From ECT2AJA-110-A sp035399845 (GTDB taxonomy: Bacteria; Planctomycetota; Phycisphaerae; UBA1845; UTPLA1): DNA of 64,000 bases. The translations under genes and the position numbers were made by a program. Within the stretch, counting starts at the first letter, position 1, and the number at the start of each line of letters is the position of its first letter. Below the pieces are notes generated by a model. The model ran no database searches. It had not been told where the DNA came from and saw only the letters and a list, made by a program, of their open reading frames with translations. The DNA lies in assembly GCA_035399845.1 (NCBI GenBank), contig DAOPJV010000019.1, positions 1 through 64,000 of the forward strand. Reading direction: 5' to 3'. Shown piece after piece: positions 8,425 through 16,113 of the stretch.

Positions 8425-9609
8425 CTAGTTCTGGAGCAACGATGAAGTGAAAAGCACCACATCCGTGCCGTTGACAAAGCGATCATCGTTCATGTCCGCG
8501 AAGTATCGGTCTTGGACTGACGAACCGCAGGGATCGGCGACGGTCGCTGTGAAGCTGGCGACATCATTGGGGTCGAGGACTCCATCCAAGTCGAAATCGC
8601 CCCTGAGTATTGAGATCTCGGGAATCACGGCGACCCATCCTTCGGTATTGCCGCTCGGATTCGTACCCCAACCGACAGCCACCGTACCGTCACTAGAAAA
8701 TGCTGTGATCCGCTCGAGTTGCCAGCCGTTCGCCTCGGTCAGCCCAAGCTCGTCTACTAGATAGGTCTTGACGGATCGCCCACCTGCAATTGGATCCCAA
8801 ATCCAAGCTTCGTTTGTGGTGCTCGTTCCACCTAGCCGAATCCCGTTGTACGACATGGCGTAGGCTGCGTCACCGATTCCCGTGTCCTCCATGCCACACT
8901 CCGCTGTCCATCGAACGGCATGTCCGCCAAAATCTCCGGCAACGATAGTTCCATCACCCGAAAGCCCGAATGCGCTTCCGCCGCTAGGGATGACATTCGT
9001 TGCGCCGGACTCCTCGGACCAGATGAAACCTCCGATTTGACCGATCAGCACTACCGTGCCACCATCTGAGACGGCAACAGCAGCAGAATTGGAGAGTTGA
9101 ACTTGTGATACTGAGGTTGGCGTCCAGATGGTTGCGAGCCCATTCGGCCCGCGACCAACGACGATGTCTCCATCAAACGAAGCATCCAGCGCTTCTGTCG
9201 CGAACGGTGTCGAACACGTGAAAGTACCGAGATCGATCGGCCCCCACTTTGACCATACTGCCGCCCGACCCGAGAACACCGTATTCGCACCAACAATCGT
9301 CCTGCCGTCGCCGCTGATTCCATTTCCATAGGATGGTTCACTACCTCCGCATGCGCCCGAGGGTAGTTCCTGGATGCCGTCCTGAAAGGTCCATCTTATC
9401 GCCTTCGTCACTGTTGATTGTCCAGACGCTGCCTGACCTGTCCCGACGACCACGCTGCCGTCCGCAGAAACTCCGTAGGCGAAGCTCCTGAATATTCCGC
9501 CGTGCAGGTCACCGATTCCGGTGAAAGAAATTGGTGGCTGACCTGCCTTGGCATCGAATGATGTCGTGAGAAACAGGATTGCGAATAAGAGGAGGTACTG
9601 CCGACGCAT
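8425..9609 (-). CDS. Secreted HAF-repeat protein with C-terminal dockerin-like domain
   Basis: A 394-residue exported protein. The start is taken at ATG 9607-9609 because AAGGGGC lies just upstream and the N-terminus is then a clean signal peptide (RRQYLLLFAILFLTTSFDAKA). The body is built from HAF-type repeats of the form AYGVSADGSVVVG and GISGDGRTIVG, expected to form beta-propeller-like blades. The last 60 residues carry two Asp-rich loops (GDFDLDGVLDPNDV and ADMNDDRFVNGTDV) typical of type I dockerin or EF-hand calcium-binding motifs. The gene is monocistronic and convergent with the sigma-like gene. A paralogue lies at 35364-36515 but ends in a PEP-CTERM signal instead. Cell-surface or secreted location is inferred; the ligand is unknown. 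Confidence 0.8.
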   Translation of the reverse strand: MRRQYLLLFAILFLTTSFDAKAGQPPISFTGIGDLHGGIFRSFAYGVSADGSVVVGTGQAASGQSTVTKAIRWTFQDGIQELPSGACGGSEPSYGNGISGDGRTIVGANTVFSGRAAVWSKWGPIDLGTFTCSTPFATEALDASFDGDIVVGRGPNGLATIWTPTSVSQVQLSNSAAVAVSDGGTVVLIGQIGGFIWSEESGATNVIPSGGSAFGLSGDGTIVAGDFGGHAVRWTAECGMEDTGIGDAAYAMSYNGIRLGGTSTTNEAWIWDPIAGGRSVKTYLVDELGLTEANGWQLERITAFSSDGTVAVGWGTNPSGNTEGWVAVIPEISILRGDFDLDGVLDPNDVASFTATVADPCGSSVQDRYFADMNDDRFVNGTDVVLFTSSLLQN

Positions 9610-9870
9610 TGAATTTGCCCCTTCGACGCGACCAGATGACGGAACACCAGCCGACGATTGTATCGATTCGCACCGCGCCACCCCAAGGCATATTTCGCCA
9701 TTCGCGTTAAGCCCACGGAAAAGCCCGCAACTTCGTCATGCAGATCGATTCGAGCACGAACAGCCTTGACCTTCCCCTGGCTGTACATCGCCCGCGCCAG
9801 GCGATTTAATGAACCGCGAATCCCGTGACTCGTAGAGTATTCGAAGTCCGTTCTTTGGGGCCCGAATTCA

Positions 9871-10320
9871 ATGTCAAAAAGTCGATTTGAGACGCTCTTG
9901 CCTGAGATTCAATCCCGGATGCAGACCCTCCTCGGCGACAATTTCGTGCGATTCGTTGCGGAATGCGAGTCGCTTGGACTCGTCGAGAGATTCGAAGCTC
10001 TCCAGCGCTTGGACATTGGAAACAGCCAAACCACGTGCGCATTCTGCGGGTCAGCGCTGGTGAGTGCTGCGAATGAACTTGGGGCCAAGGAGGATTTTGA
10101 CCGCGCTCTCATGCTAGCCGAATGGGCAATCCAACTCGAGCCAAGTCACATGCCCGCGCTAGAGACAATTGCCATCGCGCATCATTTCAAGGGGCAGGAG
10201 CAGGAACTGCTGGAAACTCAAGAGCGAATCGCCTCACTTCATGCTCGACTAGTAACAACGCCCGAGCACCTTCTCACACGCTATGAGCGTGGCGTTATCG
10301 AAGCGTTAGGCAAACGGTAG
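9871..10320 (+). CDS. Hypothetical protein with TPR-like C-terminus
   Basis: A 149-residue soluble protein, not recognised. Residues 50-65 include a CAFCGSAL pair of cysteines. The C-terminal half (about 75-125: DFDRALMLAEWAIQLEPSHM, ALETIAIAHHFKGQEQELLE) has the spacing of a TPR-like helical hairpin pair. No signal peptide or membrane segment is present. It is divergent from the HAF-repeat gene across a 261-bp gap in which I see no further gene. The downstream 274 bp (10321-10594) also show nothing clear. Confidence 0.6.
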   Translation: MSKSRFETLLPEIQSRMQTLLGDNFVRFVAECESLGLVERFEALQRLDIGNSQTTCAFCGSALVSAANELGAKEDFDRALMLAEWAIQLEPSHMPALETIAIAHHFKGQEQELLETQERIASLHARLVTTPEHLLTRYERGVIEALGKR

Positions 10321-10594
10321 ACACGCTCATGTCCTTCCCTTCGTGCGAGGCCACAGGTACGAGGACGGCATGAGACGCCCCGGTTCCAATGGTTGATCCC
10401 AAATCACAACAGGATTCAAGCCCATCGCTGACAACCTAGGCGATGACAATGGCGGGCATCCGATCGCAAGCGGACCCTTCGGCCGCCCCTATTGTTGGGC
10501 GCCGCGCGCTACCGAATTGACAACGACGTCACCCGCCTTCTTCCGCGCCCCCTACGATCGAGAATACACGCCGGCAGCACATTGCGAACTCACG

Positions 10595-11743
10595 CTAGTC
10601 CACCTTGGCCTTCCGAATTTGACAGTCCTTGAGCCGGATCGTGATGACTCCAATTAACTCGATACGTCCACGAACGTCGACCCGACTGCCTGCAGCATGC
10701 TCCGGTTTTCCTTCGCCAAACTCACCCTCAACGAGAACTCCATCGCAGACTATCGCGATAGACTTCCTGTCTTTCGATTGTGATTCGACGACACCAGTCC
10801 ATGTGACACGCTTTCCGATCGACTTATCCCCGTGAAGGCAGACACTGAGGGCGTCAGATGGATTAACGAGTGGGAGCGTATCCGCCTTTCGTTCAATCGT
10901 CACCGCCGTCGAGATCAAGCCATCGCCGTCACGTAGCTCAAGATCTCCGCTACTGTTGATGACGTAATAATCACCGTCCAAACTTGCGTTAGTGTCTGCA
11001 AATCGTTCGCCCACGGAGGATTGCTGTCGCTTAATCTCTCTCTCATATCGCCCCGTCATGATTCCCGTACTTCCGTGATCCCATTCGATGTACAGCTTTC
11101 CGTCTTCGCGAAATAGAGTTATCCGAGCCTCCGCGATTGCGCGATCGTCTTTCCAGGCGCGTATGATCTCGCGATCAGAATCCTCAGGGAACTGCTCCAG
11201 CAATAAGTCATCCTCAGCCGTCAGGCCGAGTATCTCGACTTTGAGATCTGGATCGAAATGTGTGGTTGCCCACGCCCCCATCCCCGGCTCCATGCCTGGA
11301 AGCAGATAGGCGATGAACGTCCGTCTGTATGAACGGGAGTCCTTCGACTTTAGCTCTTGGGCGATCGCAACCAACGTGTCTTGAGATACGCGTTTGTTCA
11401 AACGGACGGTGAGTCCTCGCTTGATACCGGGCAACACGTTGTTGTCGATGATCTTGTAGGACACATCCGGAGGAATCCGACTGCTCACTACCATTTCCTC
11501 GACACTTGAAGGTGGCTGAATTCCACGATTCCTTCTACTATCGTTAGGAGTGCTCGCCCGACCACCGACAAGTATGGGGATACCCAGGCAAACAAAGACG
11601 CATCCAAAGAAGAGGCCGACGACGACGAGACAGCCAACACCCAAGAGCGGCTTGCGCCCAGGTCCCGGCGCCCCGCAGTGGGTGCAGAAGGAAGCCCGCT
11701 TACTCAGCGGATGCCCACAGTCTTTGCATGGTCGAAGCCGCAT
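10595..11743 (-). CDS. Membrane protein with N-terminal zinc ribbon and C-terminal OB-like domain
   Basis: A 382-residue protein. Residues 5-27 form a zinc ribbon (CKDCGHPLSKRASFCTHCG), followed by a hydrophobic segment at about 32-58 (GVGCLVVVGLFFGCVFVCLG) that should anchor it in the membrane. The large remaining part is polar and probably faces outward. Its last 90 residues (GKRVTWTGVVESQS, VDVRGRIELIGVITIRLKDC) resemble the OB-fold tRNA_anti-like domain found in other zinc-ribbon membrane proteins. ATG 11741-11743 has GGGAG about nine bases upstream. The gene lies 37 bp downstream of the DUF4145-like gene on the same strand and is probably cotranscribed with it. Function unknown. Confidence 0.68.
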   Translation of the reverse strand: MRLRPCKDCGHPLSKRASFCTHCGAPGPGRKPLLGVGCLVVVGLFFGCVFVCLGIPILVGGRASTPNDSRRNRGIQPPSSVEEMVVSSRIPPDVSYKIIDNNVLPGIKRGLTVRLNKRVSQDTLVAIAQELKSKDSRSYRRTFIAYLLPGMEPGMGAWATTHFDPDLKVEILGLTAEDDLLLEQFPEDSDREIIRAWKDDRAIAEARITLFREDGKLYIEWDHGSTGIMTGRYEREIKRQQSSVGERFADTNASLDGDYYVINSSGDLELRDGDGLISTAVTIERKADTLPLVNPSDALSVCLHGDKSIGKRVTWTGVVESQSKDRKSIAIVCDGVLVEGEFGEGKPEHAAGSRVDVRGRIELIGVITIRLKDCQIRKAKVD

Positions 11744-11780
11744 CGTGATTGACTCCCTGCAACCGCGTCGGGTTGCCGAT

Positions 11781-12425
11781 TCAAGCGGTGAAATATACAC
11801 TCTCTATGAGAATCGCGACCAAACGCAACAGATCGCCGGCCTCCGCCTCTGACGCTCGCTTGATTTCATGATTCTCCTGATTGCCAGCGTCCTTCACCCG
11901 ATCCAGAATACCGTGCTGCGGCTTGCCAACAATGCCGTTGTTCTTGAGGTAGTCGGTGTAGTAAGCAAATCGTTTATTCTCATCGGCCCCCTGTTCGACG
12001 CCGATGTGCATTAATAGTTTTCGAAACATTAGGACGGCGCAGCTGCACGAATTGTCGGCCATGGCCCGTCGGGCTTCCTGATACAGATCGACAATCATCT
12101 TTACATCAGTGGATTTCGCGTGTTTACTGCTACGATGGTCAAATAGTCTACCCGGCAAAGGCGATGGAATCTGGTATCCCTTGACGAACGTGGTCGCGCA
12201 TCTGCAGGTGGTGCAAATACGGATGTCGGTTGCGTTTTGCGTTGGCGTTTCCGTATCATCCCACCCAGGCCCTAACGCAGCGGTCGTCCATTCGTGACAG
12301 CCGAGCCCAATGTCCGAAGACACGTTATTGCCACAGATGCCGCATCTGTAATCTCTGCTACGCTCCGGCGGTAAGAAACCATCACGAACGTACCTATCAA
12401 GTCTGTCAAAGATGTCGTTTTGCAT
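11781..12425 (-). CDS. DUF4145-like protein with N-terminal Cys clusters
   Basis: A 214-residue protein. Its C-terminal half (VDLYQEARRAMADNSCSCAV, FRKLLMHIG, then HGILDRVKDAGNQENHEI) matches the DUF4145 pattern seen in some restriction and defence proteins and in stand-alone proteins of unknown role. The N-terminal half has zinc-binding-like pairs (CGICGN, later ICTTCRC). No membrane segment is seen. The start at ATG 12423-12425 has no clear ribosome site, so it is less certain. It is the first gene of a two-gene unit with the zinc-ribbon membrane protein and lies next to the phage-derived island. No function is assigned. Confidence 0.68.
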   Translation of the reverse strand: MQNDIFDRLDRYVRDGFLPPERSRDYRCGICGNNVSSDIGLGCHEWTTAALGPGWDDTETPTQNATDIRICTTCRCATTFVKGYQIPSPLPGRLFDHRSSKHAKSTDVKMIVDLYQEARRAMADNSCSCAVLMFRKLLMHIGVEQGADENKRFAYYTDYLKNNGIVGKPQHGILDRVKDAGNQENHEIKRASEAEAGDLLRLVAILIESVYFTA

Positions 12426-12579
12426 GGCCGCAGATATTAATTGATCTGGATCGGATGTGCATTCCCAGATGATGATTACTCCCGCGAGCCCAAAAAGCCA
12501 GGAGTGTTCTGCAAGTCAATGTCGGTCTACGTTTTCCAACGTGTATGACCATCCCTGCCCCCGATTCACCAGGATCCCA

Positions 12580-12608
12580 GGACACCCTGCCGCCCCACCG
12601 CATAAGTG
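12580..12608 (+). promoter_or_regulatory. Promoter-like motif, copy 1 (GGACA-N16-CATAAGTG)
   Basis: GGACA at 12580-12584 and CATAAGTG at 12601-12608 with exactly 16 bp between, as in the other two copies. The arrangement resembles -35 and -10 elements. It sits 33 bp upstream of the degenerate reading frame at 12642. Confidence 0.55.
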
Positions 12609-12641
12609 CCCCATGAACGCCGCAGCAAGAAGGCGCCTCTT

Positions 12642-12911
12642 ATGGACGCGATTCAAGGCGTAAGATTCATGCGATTGAATGCGGTTTGACCGTCACCAGA
12701 GAACGACCGCCTCTACTGCGCCGTTGATTCCGAGGGTTCCGGACGTCATCGCCCCGCCTAGATTCAGCACCTTCTCCGCGAGGCCCTCGATCGAGTCATC
12801 GAAGTTGACCTATATGACGCCGAGGTTCAGAGCGAGCAACAGGTCGCCGCGTACATTGAGACGTTGCGCCGGCGCGTCATGCGGGTATTCGACAACGATA
12901 TGACACCCTGA
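12642..12911 (+). pseudogene. Degenerate small reading frame with two in-frame stops
   Basis: A single 90-codon frame starts at ATG 12642 behind AAGAAGG and runs to TGA 12909-12911, but is interrupted by TGA at codon 16 and TAG at codon 40. The last 49 residues look protein-like and helical (HLLREALDRVIEVDLYDAEV, AAYIETLRRRVMRVF). It lies between promoter-like motif copies 1 and 2 at the head of the island, where a small accessory gene would be expected. It may instead be a short gene from a non-standard start in the final segment. No family recognised. Confidence 0.35.
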
Positions 12912-12940
12912 GCCCGCCTCGAAGCTGCCCCCAATTTTCC

Positions 12941-12969
12941 GGACACCTCAAGCTCGCACCGCATAAGTG
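12941..12969 (+). promoter_or_regulatory. Promoter-like motif, copy 2 (GGACA-N16-CATAAGTG)
   Basis: GGACA at 12941-12945 and CATAAGTG at 12962-12969, again separated by 16 bp. It is 44 bp upstream of the start of the 13014 gene and so probably drives the primase operon. Confidence 0.6.
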
Positions 12970-13013
12970 ACCCGTAGGAACCGCCCTTTCAGAGGACCCT
13001 ACGGAGTCAACTC

Positions 13014-13313
13014 ATGGCAATGCAGCGATTTAAGTTCAAGACGGAAGACGAATTTGAGGATGCCAGGCTCACACTTCACTTGGCCAGCCTGGCCGTCCAG
13101 GGAATGTATGGAGAGGCGCGTGTCCGGCTGGAGACTGCAACCTTCTTCGATCGCCAGCTTCGCACCGTCGGCGTCGACGACACCGGCTTGGTCGGCGAAT
13201 CGCTCGTCCGCTCGTACACGAAGTTTCTGCTCGAGGAATTCGGACCGGATGGGTTCGAGGTAACCACGCCTTCGGGATCCGAGGACGAGCCCTCGGAGGC
13301 TCGCCATGGATAG
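13014..13313 (+). CDS. Small island protein upstream of primase
   Basis: A 99-residue acidic protein, not recognised. It begins MAMQRFKFKTEDEFEDARLT and contains a helical middle (VQGMYGEARVRLETATFFDR). Small proteins like this are common upstream of phage replication genes, but no function follows from the sequence. It is preceded by promoter-like motif copy 2. Its last 8 bp overlap the start of the primase-helicase gene, so the two are cotranscribed and probably coupled. Confidence 0.65.
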   Translation: MAMQRFKFKTEDEFEDARLTLHLASLAVQGMYGEARVRLETATFFDRQLRTVGVDDTGLVGESLVRSYTKFLLEEFGPDGFEVTTPSGSEDEPSEARHG

Positions 13314-15471
13314 TCGAACCAAGTCGTCTCCGCTCCCACCTGCGATTCGCCCGTCCCTCGACGATCGCCATCGCGACGAGCTGCTCGCAAGCGGACTCAC
13401 GGATGACACGATACGCGATGCGGGCCTCTACTCCGCAGACAGCGGATCGGTCGCGTCAATTCTCGGCTGGAAACCGAACCACACGAACTGGGGACGGGCG
13501 CTGGTCTTCCCGTTTCCAAACCTCGATTCGTCCCCCATCTTCTATTCGAGGATCAAGCCGGATTTCCCGAGGACCAGTCGCGTCGGCAAGCGGGTGAAGT
13601 ACGAGTCGCCGCGCAATCACGAAAACCGCGCGTACTTCCCGCCGAGGTTCATTGAGTCGTTCGCAGCCCAGGGCATCGTCATCGTCACCGAAGGCGAGAA
13701 GAAGGCGCTCGCCGCCTTCCAGGCCGGATTCTGCTGCGTCGGCCTCGTCGGCGTCTGGGGATTCCAGCGTAGACGACACCGCGACGACCGCGGGAAGGTC
13801 TTTGGCCCTCGCCAGTTGATCCCCGACCTTCAAGGACTCGACTGGGCCGACAAACGGGTCTGTATTGTCTTCGATTCCGATGTCGAATCGCGTATGGATC
13901 TCCAGGTTGCCGAGTTCCGACTCGCTGAATTGCTGACCGGTCGCGGCGCCACGGTTCGCGTCGCTCGGTTGCCAAGCGCCGGAGACGCGAAGGTCGGATT
14001 GGACGACTTCCTGGTTCATTGCGGCACTAGAGGCCCCGCGCAGCTTCAGCAGGTCGTCGATCGCAGCAAAGAACCGGATCTCCCCAAGATCAAGGGACCG
14101 ATGGACCTGGCCAAGATCATGGTCGACGAGGTCTTCACCTGTGATACCGGCGTTCGGCTGCGTTGGTGGCGCGATGAGTTCTACTCTTTCAATCGACGGT
14201 GTTACGAATCGGTCCCTGAATCCGAGCTCATTGCCAATGTGCTCAAGTGGCTCGACTTTCGAGGACTTCCGGCAACGCCGCGCGGCGCGAGTGATATTGT
14301 GAAGTGCTTGGGCGCGCTCTGTCAGGTGAAGTCCGCCCGAAACGCGCCCTGCTGGCTCGACAACGAGAAGATGGGCGACGGATGGGTCTCGTTTAAGAAT
14401 GGACTGTTCCGGATCACAGGCGAATCGGCGATTCGCGGATCGCCCCACACGGCCAGGTATTTCACGCCGTGGGCGATGGACTACCCCTTTGATTCCAACG
14501 CAGGATGTGAGGAGTGGCTCACATTCCTCGACGACGTCTTCGACGCCGATACTGAGCGGATTGATCTCCTGCAGCGATGGTTCGGGTTGCTGCTGACGTC
14601 GGACACGTCCTTCCAGAAACTCCTCCTCATGATCGGCCCGCCACGTGCAGGCAAGGGAACGATTGTGCGCGTGATTCGGTCGTTGGTAGGCCCCGCCAAT
14701 TGCGCCGCGCCGACACTCTCCAGCCTCGCCAATCGATTCTGCCTGGCTTCACTGATGACCAAGACCGTCGCGATCATGCCCGACGCCCACATCGGCCGGC
14801 ACGCTGATGGAATACGGGTCGCCGAGGTTCTTAAGTCGGTTGTCGGTGAGGATCCGCAGGATATCGACCGCAAATACAAGCCTCCGCTGTCCGCTGTTCG
14901 CCTGCCGACCCGATTCGTTGTCAGCTGTAACGAGCTGATCCATTTCACCGACGCAAGCGGCGCATTGGCGGCAAGGCTGTCGATCATCCCGTTCGAGAAG
15001 AGCTACCTGGGGCGCGAGGACCGGACGCTGGAAGCTCGCCTGGGGGCCGAGCTTTCCGGAATCGTCAACTGGTCCATCGTCGGACTCGCGCGTCTAGGCC
15101 GGGAGGGACGCCTGATCGTCCCATCAAAATCGCAGCCGATCCATGACAACTTCAAACGTATCTCCAGCCCAACGGCCGCTTTCGCTGACGACTGCCTCGA
15201 AGTGCACCCGACCTTCTCCGAGGAGACCAATGACCTATACGACGCATGGGTTGGCTGGTGTCGGATCAATGGCCACGAAGCCGGGAGCAACGCCCGATTG
15301 GGTGAAAGACTTCGCGCCGCGAACCCGTCCATCGAACGGGCGCGCCACCGAGTCGACGGCGTCAGGAGCTACCTGTATTCCGGGGTCCGGCTGACGCCGG
15401 TGGGACACGAGATGAAGCAAAACGCACGTTCGATCGACACGACGCGTGGCCGAAACGGAGGTCTCCAATGA
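13306..15471 (+). CDS. Phage/plasmid-type primase-helicase (DUF3854 Toprim plus P4-family SF3 helicase)
   Basis: A 721-residue replication initiator. The N-terminal DUF3854/Toprim-like region spans about residues 60-265, with IVIVTEGEKKALAAFQAGF near 122 and VCIVFDSDVE around 186. The middle resembles the D5_N domain. The helicase has Walker A GPPRAGKGT at 444-452 and MPDAHIGRHADG in the Walker B/sensor region, followed by a polar segment RFVVSCNEL. The overall order is that of P4-family primases that replicate phages, satellites and plasmids. ATG 13306 overlaps the previous gene by 8 bp, and the gene ends in an ATGA overlap with the next. The iteron-like array just downstream (15586-15704) is a plausible origin for this enzyme. 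Confidence 0.88.
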   Translation: MDSRTKSSPLPPAIRPSLDDRHRDELLASGLTDDTIRDAGLYSADSGSVASILGWKPNHTNWGRALVFPFPNLDSSPIFYSRIKPDFPRTSRVGKRVKYESPRNHENRAYFPPRFIESFAAQGIVIVTEGEKKALAAFQAGFCCVGLVGVWGFQRRRHRDDRGKVFGPRQLIPDLQGLDWADKRVCIVFDSDVESRMDLQVAEFRLAELLTGRGATVRVARLPSAGDAKVGLDDFLVHCGTRGPAQLQQVVDRSKEPDLPKIKGPMDLAKIMVDEVFTCDTGVRLRWWRDEFYSFNRRCYESVPESELIANVLKWLDFRGLPATPRGASDIVKCLGALCQVKSARNAPCWLDNEKMGDGWVSFKNGLFRITGESAIRGSPHTARYFTPWAMDYPFDSNAGCEEWLTFLDDVFDADTERIDLLQRWFGLLLTSDTSFQKLLLMIGPPRAGKGTIVRVIRSLVGPANCAAPTLSSLANRFCLASLMTKTVAIMPDAHIGRHADGIRVAEVLKSVVGEDPQDIDRKYKPPLSAVRLPTRFVVSCNELIHFTDASGALAARLSIIPFEKSYLGREDRTLEARLGAELSGIVNWSIVGLARLGREGRLIVPSKSQPIHDNFKRISSPTAAFADDCLEVHPTFSEETNDLYDAWVGWCRINGHEAGSNARLGERLRAANPSIERARHRVDGVRSYLYSGVRLTPVGHEMKQNARSIDTTRGRNGGLQ

Positions 15472-15908
15472 AGGGCACGGTTATCGATTTCGACTTCACC
15501 CGCTTCGGCGGCGTCGGTCCACTTACTCCGCCACCCCCGCCGCCGATGCCTGATTCTGCCCCAATACATGGTGGAAATACGGAAAGTGTCCCCAGTGTCC
15601 CTAGCAAAACCTCACTGTTAATTGTCGACGAGAAGAGTGAGCGCATAAGCGCAGTAGGTAAAACATTAAGAACTACCGGGGACACTGGGGACACCGGGGA
15701 CAGCCCAATCACTCCGCCGCCCCCCTTCCGCTACGCATCGGGGCTCATGCAATTCGGCGACATCTGCGTCGGCTGGGCGCCGGCATCATGGGCTGCGGAA
15801 CTTCGCCGCAAGGCCGACCACTGCGACGCCTACCGCCCCGACATCGCCACCTACTACCGCCGGTGGGCCGACGACATCGACGCGCAACTGGGCCGTACGC
15901 CCACCTGA
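15468..15908 (+). CDS. Proline-rich island protein spanning the iteron-like repeats
   Basis: A 146-residue protein, not recognised. It starts inside the ATGA overlap with the primase gene. The N-terminus has a polyproline run (residues 21-26), the middle (about 40-85) is encoded by the inverted-repeat region and reads SVPSVPS and later TTGDTGDTGDSP, and the C-terminal 55 residues look folded (RYASGLMQFGDICVGWAP, AELRRKADHCDAYRPDIATY). The C-terminal part may be the true conserved domain, with the repeat-containing stretch as a linker. The tight overlap suggests a replication-linked role, but this is inference. Confidence 0.62.
   Translation: MKGTVIDFDFTRFGGVGPLTPPPPPPMPDSAPIHGGNTESVPSVPSKTSLLIVDEKSERISAVGKTLRTTGDTGDTGDSPITPPPPFRYASGLMQFGDICVGWAPASWAAELRRKADHCDAYRPDIATYYRRWADDIDAQLGRTPT
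15586..15704. repeat. Iteron-like direct and inverted repeats, candidate replication origin
   Basis: GTGTCCCCAGTGTCCC at 15586-15601 is a perfect 16-bp inverted copy of 15679-15694. On the right side the 9-bp unit GGGGACAC(T/C) is repeated in tandem, at 15678-15686, 15687-15695 and a variant at 15696-15704. The 77-bp interior is more AT-rich than its surroundings (for example AAAACATTAAGAAC). The array lies inside the gene directly after a P4-type primase, where phage and satellite origins are often found. Origin function is inferred; it could also be an operator or a transcript hairpin. Confidence 0.55.
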
Positions 15909-15939
15909 CAAACCAGCAGCAGATTTTCAAATTCTCCCC

Positions 15940-15968
15940 GGACAATTCGTCCACGGCTCGCATAAGTG
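15940..15968 (+). promoter_or_regulatory. Promoter-like motif, copy 3 (GGACA-N16-CATAAGTG)
   Basis: GGACA at 15940-15944 and CATAAGTG at 15961-15968 with 16 bp between. It begins 31 bp after the stop of the upstream gene and about 145 bp before the ParB-methyltransferase start. The intervening 145 bp contain no obvious gene. Confidence 0.58.
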
Positions 15969-16113
15969 ACCAAGAGGCGAGTCGGCGCGTGCCGCGCTCG
16001 CCATACGGCCCCAACGACGGCGTCGAATCCCGACGCCCGCCGCGACACGGGCGAACGTGGGGCCAACCGTGGCCAACGGACGGCCCCAGAACGCCGAAAG
16101 GAGGCGCATTCAG

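Larger units (their letters stand above)
12426..13013. other. Intergenic stretch at the left edge of the island
   Basis: 588 bp without an intact gene. It holds two copies of the promoter-like motif (12580-12608 and 12941-12969) and a degenerate reading frame (12642-12911), listed separately. The remaining 150 bp at the left show nothing I can name. Confidence 0.6.

Noticed and set aside
13456..14448. A 330-codon minus-strand frame opposite the primase-helicase
   Set aside because: Antisense shadow of a gene with Toprim and helicase motifs.
15622..15650. A further CATAAG sequence at 15643 as a fourth promoter-like motif
   Set aside because: There is no GGACA 16 bp upstream and the GTG following CATAAG is missing; it lies inside the iteron region.
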